Of a stretch of 64,000 bases of DNA, positions 1 through 9,629 are shown in pieces; the stretch's first letter is position 1; each line of letters begins with the position of its first letter. Origin of the DNA: Herbidospora cretacea (GTDB taxonomy: Bacteria > Actinomycetota > Actinomycetes > Streptosporangiales > Streptosporangiaceae); assembly GCF_001570605.1 (NCBI RefSeq), contig NZ_BBXG01000017.1, forward strand, positions 121,877-185,876. Direction: 5' to 3'. The notes beneath the pieces are model-generated. The model was not told the origin of the DNA. It saw only the letters and a program-made list of their open reading frames with translations, and did no database searches. The translations under genes and the position numbers were made by a program.

Positions 1-55
1 AGCGGGTTCAGCGCCTTGGTTCATGGAGGGGCACTGTGTCCGTGTTTCTTGGTGT

Positions 56-75
56 CCTGAGGCTTTGGTCTCAGG
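56..75. other. Small inverted repeat upstream of coaBC
   Basis: A 6-bp stem (CCTGAG at 56-61, CTCAGG at 70-75) around an 8-nt loop. It lies in the gene-free first 245 bases. It has no T-run, so it may be a weak hairpin of the preceding gene's 3' end or chance. No coding sequence is supported in 1-245. Confidence 0.25.
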
Positions 76-135
76 TGTTCGTTGCGGGGGGAAGTGGAGC
101 GGTGGTTGGCGCCGGGTGCGGGGCGTGCTCCGGGC

Positions 136-170
136 GGTGGGCGGGGTCGGGGTGGGCGGAGCCGTAACGG
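136..170 (+). repeat. Dispersed repeat, copy 1 (upstream of coaBC)
   Basis: Two blocks, 136-150 (15 bp) and 155-170 (16 bp), recur at 28944-28958 and 28962-28977 with a 1-base difference in spacer length. Both copies precede a gene start on the same strand (coaBC here, the CoxE-like gene there). Seen directly in the sequence; function unknown. Confidence 0.55.
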
Positions 171-245
171 AGAAAAGAGGTTTTCGGTGGTGGGTCGGGG
201 TGGTGGGGGCTGAGGGCTTCTGGTGGTGGTCGGTAGGGTTTCTGT

Positions 246-1445
246 GTGGCGAATCGGGTGGTGCTGGGGGTTTCCGCGGGGATCGCGGTCTATAAGGCGT
301 GTGAGCTTCTTCGGTTGTTTACCGAATCGGGGCATTCTGTCCGTGTTGTACCTACGCGGGATGCTTTGCGGTTTGTGGGGGAGCCGACGTGGGCGGCGCT
401 TTCGGGGAATCCCGTTTCGGCTGAGGTGTGGGATTCGGTGGAGGAAGTGCCGCATGTGCGGATCGGGCAGAGTGCCGATCTTCTGGTGGTGGCGCCCGCG
501 ACCGCCGACATTCTCGCCAAGGCCGCTCACGGGCTCGCCTCCGATCTGCTGACCAACACGCTGCTGACCGCGCGCTGTCCCGTGGTGTTCGCGCCGGCCA
601 TGCACACCGAGATGTGGGAGCACCCGGCGACCCAGGCCAACGTCGCGACCCTGCGGGCGCGGGGGGCGATCGTGATCGAGCCCGCTGTGGGGCGGCTCAC
701 CGGGGCCGACACGGGTAAGGGGCGGCTGCCGGATCCGGCGGCGATCTTCGAGGTGTGCCGGAACGTGCTCAAGGGGGTCACTCCCGATCTGGCGGGGCGG
801 CGGGTCGTCGTGTCGGCCGGGGGGACGCGGGAGGCGATCGATCCGGTGCGGTTCATCGGGAACCGGTCGTCGGGGATGCAGGGGTACGCGCTGGCGCGGG
901 TCGCCGCCGCCCGGGGGGCCTCGGTCACGCTGGTCGCGGCCAACGTCTCGCTGCCCGATCCTGCGGGGGTGGACGTGGTGCGGGTGGAGTCGGCGCTGCA
1001 GCTGCGGGAGGCGGTGCTCGCGTCGGCCGTGGACGCCGACGTGGTGGTGATGGCGGCGGCGGTGGCGGACTTCCGGCCGGTGGCGGCGAGTCGTTCGAAG
1101 ATCAAGAAAACCGGGGACGAGCCCGAGGCGATTCATCTCACCAAGAACCCGGACATTCTGGCGGAGCTCGGAGAGCGACGCCGGGCGGGCGTCACGTCGC
1201 CCACGGTGATCGCGGGGTTCGCCGCCGAGACGGACGACGTGCTGGCCAACGGGCAGGCGAAGATGGCCCGGAAGGGTTGTGACCTGCTCGTCGTCAATCA
1301 AGTGGGAGAGAATCTCGCCTTCGGGACCCCGGACAACGCGGCCACCGTCCTGGTCGCCGGAGGGGAGCCGGTCGAGATCCCGCGCGGGCCCAAGGACGAC
1401 CTCGCCGGGGTGGTCTGGGATCTGATCGCCGCCCGGCTGGTGTAA
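246..1445 (+). CDS. coaBC: Bifunctional phosphopantothenoylcysteine decarboxylase / phosphopantothenate-cysteine ligase
   Basis: CoaBC makes 4'-phosphopantetheine for coenzyme A: the C-terminal CoaB half ligates cysteine to 4'-phosphopantothenate and the N-terminal flavin-dependent CoaC half decarboxylates the product. The 399 residues match the fused family. The CoaC half (about 1-175) has the VPHVRIG segment with the catalytic His, the flavin-binding VVAPATA run and PAMHTEMW, the actinobacterial form of the PAMNxxMW motif. The CoaB half starts near residue 180 (GRRVVVSAGGTREAID) and carries SKIKK and KNPDILAELG. The usual lid cysteine (ACG.GKGRL) is replaced by TGADTGKGRL, a variant known in mycobacteria. 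The start is GTG 246. The order coaBC then metK then priA is typical of actinobacteria. Confidence 0.96.
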   Translation: MANRVVLGVSAGIAVYKACELLRLFTESGHSVRVVPTRDALRFVGEPTWAALSGNPVSAEVWDSVEEVPHVRIGQSADLLVVAPATADILAKAAHGLASDLLTNTLLTARCPVVFAPAMHTEMWEHPATQANVATLRARGAIVIEPAVGRLTGADTGKGRLPDPAAIFEVCRNVLKGVTPDLAGRRVVVSAGGTREAIDPVRFIGNRSSGMQGYALARVAAARGASVTLVAANVSLPDPAGVDVVRVESALQLREAVLASAVDADVVVMAAAVADFRPVAASRSKIKKTGDEPEAIHLTKNPDILAELGERRRAGVTSPTVIAGFAAETDDVLANGQAKMARKGCDLLVVNQVGENLAFGTPDNAATVLVAGGEPVEIPRGPKDDLAGVVWDLIAARLV

Positions 1446-1487
1446 CGCACCGGTTCGCGGGAGAAAGAGGGAATGGGGCCCATAAAA

Positions 1488-1514
1488 GGCCCGTATGGCC
1501 CTCCGGGACGGGCC
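1488..1514 (+). other. Hairpin between coaBC and the next gene
   Basis: GGCCCGT (1488-1494) pairs with ACGGGCC (1508-1514) around a 13-nt loop, in the 93-base spacer after coaBC. There is no T-run, so it could be a weak terminator or an RNA-processing site. Confidence 0.3.
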
Positions 1515-1538
1515 CCCGGGCACATGAAGGAGATGGCC

Positions 1539-1895
1539 ATGCCCGTGTCCGCCGCGATCCGGGAGCGGTGCCGCGCCCTGCTGCCGCCGGGCGAGGACCT
1601 CCGCTACGTCTTCCCGGCCTACGCCGAGGGGGCCGGCTATCTCGTCGTGGTGACCGACCGGTCGATCACGGTCCTGGCCACCAAGGTGTTCGGGCGGCAC
1701 GAGCCCGCCTCGGTGTGGGCGCGCCATCCGCGCCGCACCCGGCTCGGTCCGGTCGACTTCTCGCCGGGGCCCGTCATCGAGCTCGGCGGCGTGTCGTTCG
1801 AGGTGGCCGACGAGTACGTCGCGGTCGTCGGGGCGGCCGACGCCGAGGCGTTCGCGCCGGGGGACCTGCCGCGCGATCCCCTCCCTGATTTGTAA
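1539..1895 (+). CDS. Small conserved protein, possibly PH-like fold
   Basis: 118 residues, unrecognised. The start at ATG 1539 is chosen because AAGGAG (1527-1532) lies six bases upstream; an in-frame ATG at 1473 has no ribosome binding site. The sequence opens with a short helical stretch ending LLPPGEDLRYVFPAY, followed by alternating hydrophobic strands (GYLVVVTDRSITVLATKVF). That pattern resembles small bacterial PH-like domains, but this is inference from pattern only. There is no signal peptide, membrane segment or cysteine. It sits between coaBC and metK on the same strand. Its role is unknown. Confidence 0.75.
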   Translation: MPVSAAIRERCRALLPPGEDLRYVFPAYAEGAGYLVVVTDRSITVLATKVFGRHEPASVWARHPRRTRLGPVDFSPGPVIELGGVSFEVADEYVAVVGAADAEAFAPGDLPRDPLPDL

Positions 1896-1931
1896 CGTGA
1901 GACGGTTTCGCGGGGGTGAGGGTCGTCCGGC

Positions 1932-1937
1932 TACACT
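1932..1937 (+). promoter_or_regulatory. Possible -10 element of metK
   Basis: TACACT matches the TANNNT actinobacterial -10 and lies about 50 bases before the metK start. No convincing -35 was seen. No SAM riboswitch fold was recognised in the leader. Confidence 0.4.
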
Positions 1938-1985
1938 CAGCGAAGCCATTTAGCCGTCAGCAGCCGCTGCATGAGGAGCCACGAG

Positions 1986-3173
<1,188 letters not shown>

Positions 3174-3181
3174 TTTTCCCC

Positions 3182-3216
3182 AGATCCCCGGGCCATGGTC
3201 CGGGGATCTTCTTTGT
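3182..3216 (+). terminator. Rho-independent terminator of metK
   Basis: A perfect 10-bp stem (AGATCCCCGG at 3182-3191, CCGGGGATCT at 3200-3209) with an 8-nt loop, followed by TCTTCTTTG. It lies 8 bases after the metK stop and separates metK from priA. Confidence 0.85.
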
Positions 3217-3236
3217 GCTGGTAGGACTTGGGCCTT

Positions 3237-6200
3237 GTGAGCGAGGGTTCGCAGGAGGCGCTGATCGCGCTCCCGGCCGAAGCGCCCGCCCCGGGGGCCC
3301 GGGGGCGGGGCGCTCCCGTTCCCGCTGCCTGGTCGCCGGTGGCGCGGGTGGTCGTCGACAACCCTCTGCCGCACCTCGACCGCCTCTTCGACTACCTCGT
3401 GCCCGAGGGGATGTCGGACGCGGCGTTGCCGGGGGTGCGGGTGCGCGTGCGGTTCGCCGGGAAGCTGACCGACGCCTTCCTGGTGGAACGGGTCGAGGCC
3501 AGCGAGCATCAGGGGACGCTGCTCTTTCTCGACCGGGTGATCTCGCCGGAACGGGTGCTGACACGGGAGATCGCCGATTTGGCGCGGGCCGTGGCCGATC
3601 GGTATGCGGGGACACTGTCCGACGTGCTGCGCCTGGCGATCCCGCCGCGACACGCCCGGGCGGAGTCCTCGGGGCGGGGGCGGGCGGAAGACGTCTCCCC
3701 GCAGGGTGTGACGCTGGCGGACGCTTCCCTGCACGTGGCCGCCGCGGGCGTGATGCCGGCGGACGCTCTCCGGGGTGGCGCGGGGCCGGTGGACACTTCC
3801 GGTCGGGGCGTGACCTCGGCAGACGTCTCCCGGAGAGGCGTGACCTCGGCGGCCTCCGCGCGGGGCGGGGCGTCGGCGACCATGCGGATCGGTGGCGGAG
3901 CGTCGCCGGGGGCGAGCGGGCCGAATCCTGAAATGTCGGGTGGCGAAGGTGGCCTGCCGCCCATCGCGCCAGAGGCACCTGATCCCGTGGAAGTGGCTGC
4001 TTCGGGCACGCCGGGCGCGGGTCCCATGGACGGGGCTGTTTCAGCCGAGCAGGGCGTGGGTCCAGTGGGGGTGGATGCTTCGGCTGGGCCAGGCGCTGGC
4101 CCCATAGAGGCGGCTGCTTCGGTCGAGTGGGGCGCGGGTCCTGGGGGAGTGGCTGCTTCGGTTGAGCAAGGCGTCGGTGCTGCGGAGGTGGATGCTTCAG
4201 CTGGGCCGGGCTGGAGTCCTGCAGGGGTGGCTGCTTCGGGCACGCCGGGCACGGGTCCCATGGATAGGGCTGTTTCGGCTGGGCCGGGTGTGGGTCCTGT
4301 GGGGGTGGATGCTTCGGCTGGGCCGAGCGCGGGTCGCTTGGAGGTGGGTGCTTCCGCTGAGCGGGGCGCGGGTCCTGTTCGGTTGGCTGTTTCGGCGGAG
4401 CGGGGCGTCGGTGCTGCGGAGGTGGATGCTTCAGCTGGGCCGGGCTGGAGTCCTGCAGGGGTGGCTGCTTCGGGCACGCCGGGCACGGGTCCCATGGATA
4501 GGGCTGTTTCGGCTGGGCCGGGTGTGGGTCCTGTGGGGGTGGATGCTTCGGCTGGGCCGAGCGCGGGTCGCTTGGAGGTGGGTGCTTCCGCTGAGCGGGG
4601 CGCGGGTCCTGTTCGGTTGGCTGTTTCGGCGGAGCGGGGCGTCGGTGCTGCGGAGGTGGATGCTTCAGTTGGGCCGGGCCCTGGTCCCATGGATGGGGCT
4701 GTTTCAGCCGGGCAGGGCGTGGGTCCCATGGAGGTGGATGCTTCCGCTGAGCGGGGCGGGGGTCCCGTTCGGGTGGCTGTTTCGGCGGAGCGGGGCGTCG
4801 GTGCTGCGGAGGTCGCTTCGGCTGGGCGCGGCGCTGGGCCTGTGGGGACGGCTGCTTCAGGGGGGCCCGGCACGGATCCCGGGATATCGGGATCTGTGAG
4901 TGAGTGGCAGCCGGTCGTCAGTGATTACTGGGGTGCCTATCCCGCTGGGGTTCCGTTTCTCGCGGCGCTTCGTGAGGGGCGGGCGGTGCGGGCGGTCTGG
5001 ACCGCCCTGCCCGGTGGCCCGCCCAGTTGGCCGCGGGCCGTCGCCGACGCCGTCGGGCAGGTCGTGGCCGCCGGGAAAGGGGCTGTGGTCGTCGTTCCCG
5101 ACGGGAAGGACGTCGCGCTGGTGGGGGCCGCCCTCGCCGACGTGCCCCACGTCGCCATCACCGCCGATCTCGGGCCCGCCGAGCGCTACCGACGGTGGCT
5201 CAGGGTGCTGCGGGGCGAGGTGCGGGTCGCGGTGGGGAACCGGGCCGTGGCCTTCGCGCCCGTGCGCGATCTCGGGCTCGCGGTGCTCTGGGACGACGGG
5301 GACGATCTGCACTCCGAGCGGCTGGCGCCCTATCCGCACGCCCGGGAGGTCCTCGCGACCCGGGTCCATGCGGCGGGCGCCGCGCTGCTGATCGGGGGCT
5401 ACGCGCGTACCGCCGAGGGGACCCGGCTGATCGCCACCGGATGGGCGAAACCGCTGATCGCCACCCGCGACGACGTCAGGCGCCGGGCGCCCAGGGTCAG
5501 GGCGGCCGGTGACGACGCCGAGCTCCACCGGGATGCGGCGGCGAGGGCCGCCCGGCTGCCCAGTGTCGCGTGGCGGGCGCTCAAGGCCGGGCTGGAGAGC
5601 GGGCCGGTGCTCGTCCAGGTTCCGAGGCGCGGGTATCTCCCCGCGTTGAACTGCTCGAACTGCCGGACCCGGGCGCAGTGCCCGGCCTGTTCCGGGCCGC
5701 TCGCGCTGACCAACGGGCACGCGGCGCCCTACTGCCGCTGGTGCGGCCGGATCGCCGGAGACTGGCGCTGCCCCAACTGCGGGTCTCCCCGGCTGCGAGC
5801 GGCCGTCGTGGGGGCGCGCCGGACCGCTGAGGAGCTGGGGCGCGCGTTCCCGTCCGCCCGGATCGCCACCTCGGGGCGTGACGGGGTGCTCGCCTCGGTG
5901 CCCGAGACGCCGGCGCTGGTGGTGGCCACTCCCGGGGCCGAACCCGTGGCCGAGGGCGGTTACGCCGCCGCCGCGCTGCTCGACGGGTGGGCGATGCTCA
6001 GCAGGCCCGATCTGCGGGCCGCCGAGGAGGCGCTGCGCAGGTGGCTGAACGCCGCGGCGCTGGTGCGGCCCGGCGGGGAGGTGGTCGTGCTCGCCGACGC
6101 GCAGGCGCCGGTCACCCAGGCGCTGGTCCGGTGGGATCCCGTCACGCACGCCGAGCGTGAGCTCCGCGACCGGGCCGAGCTCGGCTTCCCGCCCGTCACC

Positions 6201-6452
6201 CAGGTCGGCACGCTCACCGGGACTCCCTCGGCGATTCGCGAGGTGCTGGGGCTGGTGACCCTGCCCGAGGGCGTCGAGGTGCTGGGGCCGGTGCCGGTCG
6301 GGCGTACGGGAGAGGAGAGGGCCGTGCTCAGGGCGCCCAGGTCCAAGGGGCCCGAGCTGGCCAGGGTGCTGAAGGGCGCCGCCGGGGTCAGGTCGGCGCG
6401 CAAGGCCGCCGAGGTCGTGAAGATCGACATCGACCCGCTCGACCTGCTGTGA
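3237..6452 (+). CDS. priA: PriA-like primosomal protein N' with a 13-residue repeat insertion
   Basis: 1071 residues, well above the roughly 650-700 usual in actinobacteria. The N-terminal 3'-end-binding domain (about 37-110, with PLPHLDRLFDYLVPEG) and the C-terminal half (about 558-1071) are PriA. The zinc-binding region keeps its Cys pairs (CSNC, CPAC, CRWC, CPNC, about residues 805-852). The helicase core is degenerate. Where Walker A should be the sequence reads TALPGGPPSWP, with no GKT. The DEEH box position reads LWDDGDDLH. Actinobacterial PriA proteins are known to lack detectable helicase motifs, so a structural role in replication restart is likely. Residues 260-557 are a repeat array (separate entry). 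GTG 3237 was chosen; TTG 3228 is an alternative. Confidence 0.9.
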   Translation: MSEGSQEALIALPAEAPAPGARGRGAPVPAAWSPVARVVVDNPLPHLDRLFDYLVPEGMSDAALPGVRVRVRFAGKLTDAFLVERVEASEHQGTLLFLDRVISPERVLTREIADLARAVADRYAGTLSDVLRLAIPPRHARAESSGRGRAEDVSPQGVTLADASLHVAAAGVMPADALRGGAGPVDTSGRGVTSADVSRRGVTSAASARGGASATMRIGGGASPGASGPNPEMSGGEGGLPPIAPEAPDPVEVAASGTPGAGPMDGAVSAEQGVGPVGVDASAGPGAGPIEAAASVEWGAGPGGVAASVEQGVGAAEVDASAGPGWSPAGVAASGTPGTGPMDRAVSAGPGVGPVGVDASAGPSAGRLEVGASAERGAGPVRLAVSAERGVGAAEVDASAGPGWSPAGVAASGTPGTGPMDRAVSAGPGVGPVGVDASAGPSAGRLEVGASAERGAGPVRLAVSAERGVGAAEVDASVGPGPGPMDGAVSAGQGVGPMEVDASAERGGGPVRVAVSAERGVGAAEVASAGRGAGPVGTAASGGPGTDPGISGSVSEWQPVVSDYWGAYPAGVPFLAALREGRAVRAVWTALPGGPPSWPRAVADAVGQVVAAGKGAVVVVPDGKDVALVGAALADVPHVAITADLGPAERYRRWLRVLRGEVRVAVGNRAVAFAPVRDLGLAVLWDDGDDLHSERLAPYPHAREVLATRVHAAGAALLIGGYARTAEGTRLIATGWAKPLIATRDDVRRRAPRVRAAGDDAELHRDAAARAARLPSVAWRALKAGLESGPVLVQVPRRGYLPALNCSNCRTRAQCPACSGPLALTNGHAAPYCRWCGRIAGDWRCPNCGSPRLRAAVVGARRTAEELGRAFPSARIATSGRDGVLASVPETPALVVATPGAEPVAEGGYAAAALLDGWAMLSRPDLRAAEEALRRWLNAAALVRPGGEVVVLADAQAPVTQALVRWDPVTHAERELRDRAELGFPPVTQVGTLTGTPSAIREVLGLVTLPEGVEVLGPVPVGRTGEERAVLRAPRSKGPELARVLKGAAGVRSARKAAEVVKIDIDPLDLL
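4014..4907 (+). repeat. 39-bp (13-residue) repeat array inside priA
   Basis: 894 bases encode 23 consecutive units of the type G-x-G-P-x-x-V-x-A-S-A-x-x; one unit is a residue short, giving 298 codons. It stays in frame throughout. Composition is Ala/Gly/Ser/Pro/Val-rich and probably disordered. The array lies between the N-terminal DNA-binding domain and the rest of PriA, so the protein tolerates a long linker there. Confidence 0.95.
4170..4637 (+). repeat. Perfect 234-bp tandem duplication within the priA array
   Basis: Bases 4170-4403 and 4404-4637 appear identical by eye. Each holds six 13-residue units. A third, diverging copy starts at 4638. Identity including synonymous sites points to recent unequal recombination or slippage. 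Confidence 0.93.
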
Positions 6453-6633
6453 AGCCAGCCAGGCCCCGGTCCGGGTGAGTGAGGATCTTCACGGTCCCCT
6501 GAAAAGCGATGCCGGGGTACGAGGGCACACCAGGGGAAAGCGTGAGGGGCGAAGTCCCTGGCAGAGGGGGAATCGGGGGGTTGGCCAACCGACTAAATTC
6601 GCGATGCGGTCAGTAACCCGTTAGCGTCTCCCT

Positions 6634-8316
6634 GTGTCGATCGAATGGGTGAACCGGGCCATCGTCGGCCTGCGTGTGTGGGGGCACGAGAACGGGGTCA
6701 CGCCCGACGCCGACGAGATCAGGCTGCTGTGCGACTACGCCAGCGACTATCTGGAGGTCGCCGCGCCGGGGGACTTCCGTCCGGCCACCTTCGAGGAACT
6801 GCTGCTGGAGATCTACCCACGCAAGGTGATCACCCCGCCCGACAGCGCGCCGGGGACCGTCGCGGCCGCGCGCACGCTCGTCGACTTCCTCCTCGCCACC
6901 GGCGAGGTCGACGCCACGTCCGCCGCCGAGATGCGGGCCGCGCTCGACCGGGTGGGGCCGCTGATGCCGGCGGCGCTGGCCGACTCGTCGAAGTTCGGCA
7001 TGGCCAAGAGCATTTTCAGTGTCATAGGGGCCGACACGTTCGAGCTCATCGAGCCGGGTGTCGACGACGCCGCGCCCCGGCTGGGGCAGGGGCGCAGCCT
7101 CACCCTCGACGAGGACTGCGACTGCCCCGGGTGCGCGCCGCTGCCGCCCGTGCGGCTGGCCGCGCCGGCCGACGTGGCCAAGCTGGTCCGTGAGGTGCCG
7201 CTGCTGCGCGACGCCCACACCGTCGTCGCCTGGATGGTGGAGAGCGGGGCCACCGCCACCACCCGCAAGGCTCTGCGGGTCAAGGACGCGAAGGAGCTCG
7301 CCAAGGGCGTGAGCCGTCCGTCGGTCGCCTGGGGGCTCGCCCTCGCGCTCGGGCTGGCCGAGCTCGACGGGGTCCGGGTCAGCGCCGAGGCGGGGTTCAA
7401 GGCGCTGGAGGACCGAGCCGACGAAGACGTGCTCGACCTGTGGGTGGGGCTCGTGGAGTTCCTCGGCGAGGACCGCGGCGAGGTCACCGGGTCGGCGGTG
7501 GTCGACAAGGAGGTCTACGCCATCCACGACCTGCTCTACCGGCTCCAGGTCCCCGTCCCGGTCGAGGCGGTCGGCGACTACCTCAGCGAGGTGGCCGACG
7601 ACGGGCCGGTCGGCGACCTGACCGAGGCCCTCGAAGGGCTCGCCGCCGCCGGGACCGTGGCCGTCACGGAAGAGGGCCTGGTGCTGACCCCTCACGGCAT
7701 GTGGGGGATCAGGGAGATGTACGCCGAGCTCGGTCTCGACGCCCCCATCGCGCCCGACCTGGCCGAGGGCGACGCGAGCGGGCTGATCGCGGGGCTGCTG
7801 TCCGACGGCTTCACGCCCGAGGCGGCCGAGCCCGACATCGCCGGCTGGCTGGGGGCGCGCTCGCCCGCCGAGGCGGCCGAGGAGCTGCTGGCGGCCGTCG
7901 TCGGCGCCCCGGCCGAGGTGCGCGGGGTGGCCGTCACCATCGTCGACCGGCTGGGGTTCGAGGCCGAGCCCGCCGTCCGGCGGTACCTGTCCGACCAGGA
8001 GCTGCGGCCCCATGTCATCCACTGGCTGTCGGCCCGCCGCCTGGGGGCGCCGCCGCTGACCGAGGAGGAGATGCTCTGGGTCAGCGTCGACATGCTCGCC
8101 CTCGCGATCCCGGCCGCCGAGGCCGATCCCGAGTCGTTCGCCGAGAACATGGCGGCCTCCGGTCCGTCGCCCGAGGTGATCGAGGACATGTGGAAAGTGG
8201 AGCATCCCGACGTGGTGCAGGTGCTTGAATTGCTCGGGCACACCCTGCCCGACCGCAACGCCGCCAAGGCCGCCAGGAAGGCCGCCTTCAAGGCTCGTTC
8301 GCGGGGCATCAGATAA
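6634..8316 (+). CDS. Unknown protein A of a paralogous pair, with a CxCxxC cluster
   Basis: 560 residues; I do not recognise a named family. It is soluble, acidic and Ala/Leu-rich, mostly predicted helical. Residues 162-167 hold a C-x-C-x-x-C cluster that could bind zinc. Residues about 280-360 (after LTGSAVVDKEVYAIHDLLYRL) look winged-helix-like, ending LVLTPHGMWGIREM. The tail (HPDVVQVLELLGHTLPD, then AAKAARKAAFKARSR) matches the tail of the next gene. The GTG start is chosen because the -10 element TAGCGT (6622-6627) lies six bases before it, suggesting a leaderless mRNA. It precedes its paralogue by 23 bases, so the two are probably cotranscribed. Confidence 0.85.
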   Translation: MSIEWVNRAIVGLRVWGHENGVTPDADEIRLLCDYASDYLEVAAPGDFRPATFEELLLEIYPRKVITPPDSAPGTVAAARTLVDFLLATGEVDATSAAEMRAALDRVGPLMPAALADSSKFGMAKSIFSVIGADTFELIEPGVDDAAPRLGQGRSLTLDEDCDCPGCAPLPPVRLAAPADVAKLVREVPLLRDAHTVVAWMVESGATATTRKALRVKDAKELAKGVSRPSVAWGLALALGLAELDGVRVSAEAGFKALEDRADEDVLDLWVGLVEFLGEDRGEVTGSAVVDKEVYAIHDLLYRLQVPVPVEAVGDYLSEVADDGPVGDLTEALEGLAAAGTVAVTEEGLVLTPHGMWGIREMYAELGLDAPIAPDLAEGDASGLIAGLLSDGFTPEAAEPDIAGWLGARSPAEAAEELLAAVVGAPAEVRGVAVTIVDRLGFEAEPAVRRYLSDQELRPHVIHWLSARRLGAPPLTEEEMLWVSVDMLALAIPAAEADPESFAENMAASGPSPEVIEDMWKVEHPDVVQVLELLGHTLPDRNAAKAARKAAFKARSRGIR

Positions 8317-8339
8317 CTCCTGTGGAGTAAGTTGCAGGA

Positions 8340-9584
8340 ATGCCAGGTTCAGCGATCCTCGACAGCGACGTGCTCACCTTCCCGCCGGTCGAGTTGGCCC
8401 TCGACGACGAGCTCGCCGCTCAGGTCCGGTCGGTCCCCCTGGTCCACGACGCTGCCAGGCTCGCCGCCTGGACCGGCACCCGCCCCGTCGGCGACGACCA
8501 CAACCTGCTCCCCGCTGACGCCGCCGCCGCGGTCGCCGAGCTGGGCCTCAAGGCCGAGCGGCTGCGGCTGCTCTGGATCGTCGCGGTCAACGGGCGCCTG
8601 ATCGAGATCACCGCCGAGGGCGCCCGGCCGGGGCCCGGGTTCCGCGACACGATGGAGTTCTGGGACGGCGTCGTGATGGACGTCCTCGACCGGACCGACG
8701 AGCACAGGACCGACGAACAGGGCCTGACCGGCTCGGCCGTCGTCGACGAACACCTGACCGAGATCCTGGCGACGATGTACTCGGTGCGTGAGGGCATGTC
8801 GGTGCCGCTGCTCACGACCGGGATCCTGCAGGCCCACGAGGTCGGCTGCGAGGCCGGGCTCCACGAGCTGCGGCGGCTGCGCCTGGTGCTGCCCGCCGAG
8901 CTGCTCGCCGCCATGGAGCTGCTGGCCTACTGCGGGCTGATCGAGCCGGCCGGGTCCGACTCGGTGCGGCTCACTGCGATCGGGGTCTGGGCGGTCCGTC
9001 GCGACCTGCTGCGCGAGGGCCACGACGCGCCCTCGCTGAGCGAGGTCGAGGGCCTGGCGATGCTGACCGCCGGTGAGCTGATCGACGCGCTGATCGCCGG
9101 GAAGGCGTCGGCGAGCGCGGCCAGCCTGTGGCTGGAGCGGCGCGCCCCCGAGGAGGCGGCCCGCGACCTCATCAAGATCGCCGCGACCGGCAACGCCGCC
9201 CAGCGCGGCACCGCCGGGACCATCCTGGAGGAGCTCGGCCCCGAGGCCTCGCCCGCCGTGCGGGAGGCGCTCGACGAGCCGCTCATGTGGCGCTACGCCG
9301 CCGCGTGGCTGGGCGTCCGCGACTTCGACGCCCCGGCCCTCGGCGAGACCGACGGCGCCTGGGTGGCCGTCGACACCCTGGCCGCCCTGCTCTACCTGGG
9401 CGCGCCCGCCAAGGGCGCCGACCTCGACGTGCTCGGCGACGACCTGCTCAGCCTGGTGCCCGCCATGGGCGGCGCCGACCATCCCGACGCCCTGGCCGTG
9501 CTCGAACTCCTCGGCCGGCACCACCCCGACGTGGTCGTCGCCAAGGCGGCCCGCAAGACCGCCATGAAGACCCGGTCGCGCTGA
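8340..9584 (+). CDS. Unknown protein B of a paralogous pair
   Basis: 414 residues, similar in plan to the gene before it but shorter and without the CxCxxC cluster. Shared landmarks in the same order are VPLVHDAARLAAW (VPLLRDAHTVVAW in A), LTGSAVVDEHL (LTGSAVVDKEV in A), a winged-helix-like LTAIGVWAVRRDL (LTPHGMWGIREM in A), a HEAT-like helical stretch and the tail HPDALAVLELLGRHHPD then AKAARKTAMKTRSR. ATG 8340 has CAGGA close upstream. No catalytic motif or membrane segment is seen. The common tail recurs in actinobacterial proteins of unknown function (from memory). The role is unknown. Confidence 0.85.
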   Translation: MPGSAILDSDVLTFPPVELALDDELAAQVRSVPLVHDAARLAAWTGTRPVGDDHNLLPADAAAAVAELGLKAERLRLLWIVAVNGRLIEITAEGARPGPGFRDTMEFWDGVVMDVLDRTDEHRTDEQGLTGSAVVDEHLTEILATMYSVREGMSVPLLTTGILQAHEVGCEAGLHELRRLRLVLPAELLAAMELLAYCGLIEPAGSDSVRLTAIGVWAVRRDLLREGHDAPSLSEVEGLAMLTAGELIDALIAGKASASAASLWLERRAPEEAARDLIKIAATGNAAQRGTAGTILEELGPEASPAVREALDEPLMWRYAAAWLGVRDFDAPALGETDGAWVAVDTLAALLYLGAPAKGADLDVLGDDLLSLVPAMGGADHPDALAVLELLGRHHPDVVVAKAARKTAMKTRSR

Positions 9585-9629
9585 GAGCGCCCGTAAACTG
9601 GGGTGATCCCTAGTCCAAGGAGCCTCCTG

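Noticed and set aside
21..1949. Long minus-strand open frame (642 codons) over coaBC
   Set aside because: Arg/His/Pro-rich translation opposite a well-identified gene; a typical high-GC antisense shadow.
1896..1985. SAM riboswitch before metK
   Set aside because: The leader is short and no SAM-I, SAM-II or SAM-IV core elements were found.
4162..4899. Plus-strand frame with a Trp/Arg-rich repeat protein inside the priA array
   Set aside because: Alternative frame of the 39-bp repeat; the PriA frame continues through it to conserved C-terminal domains.
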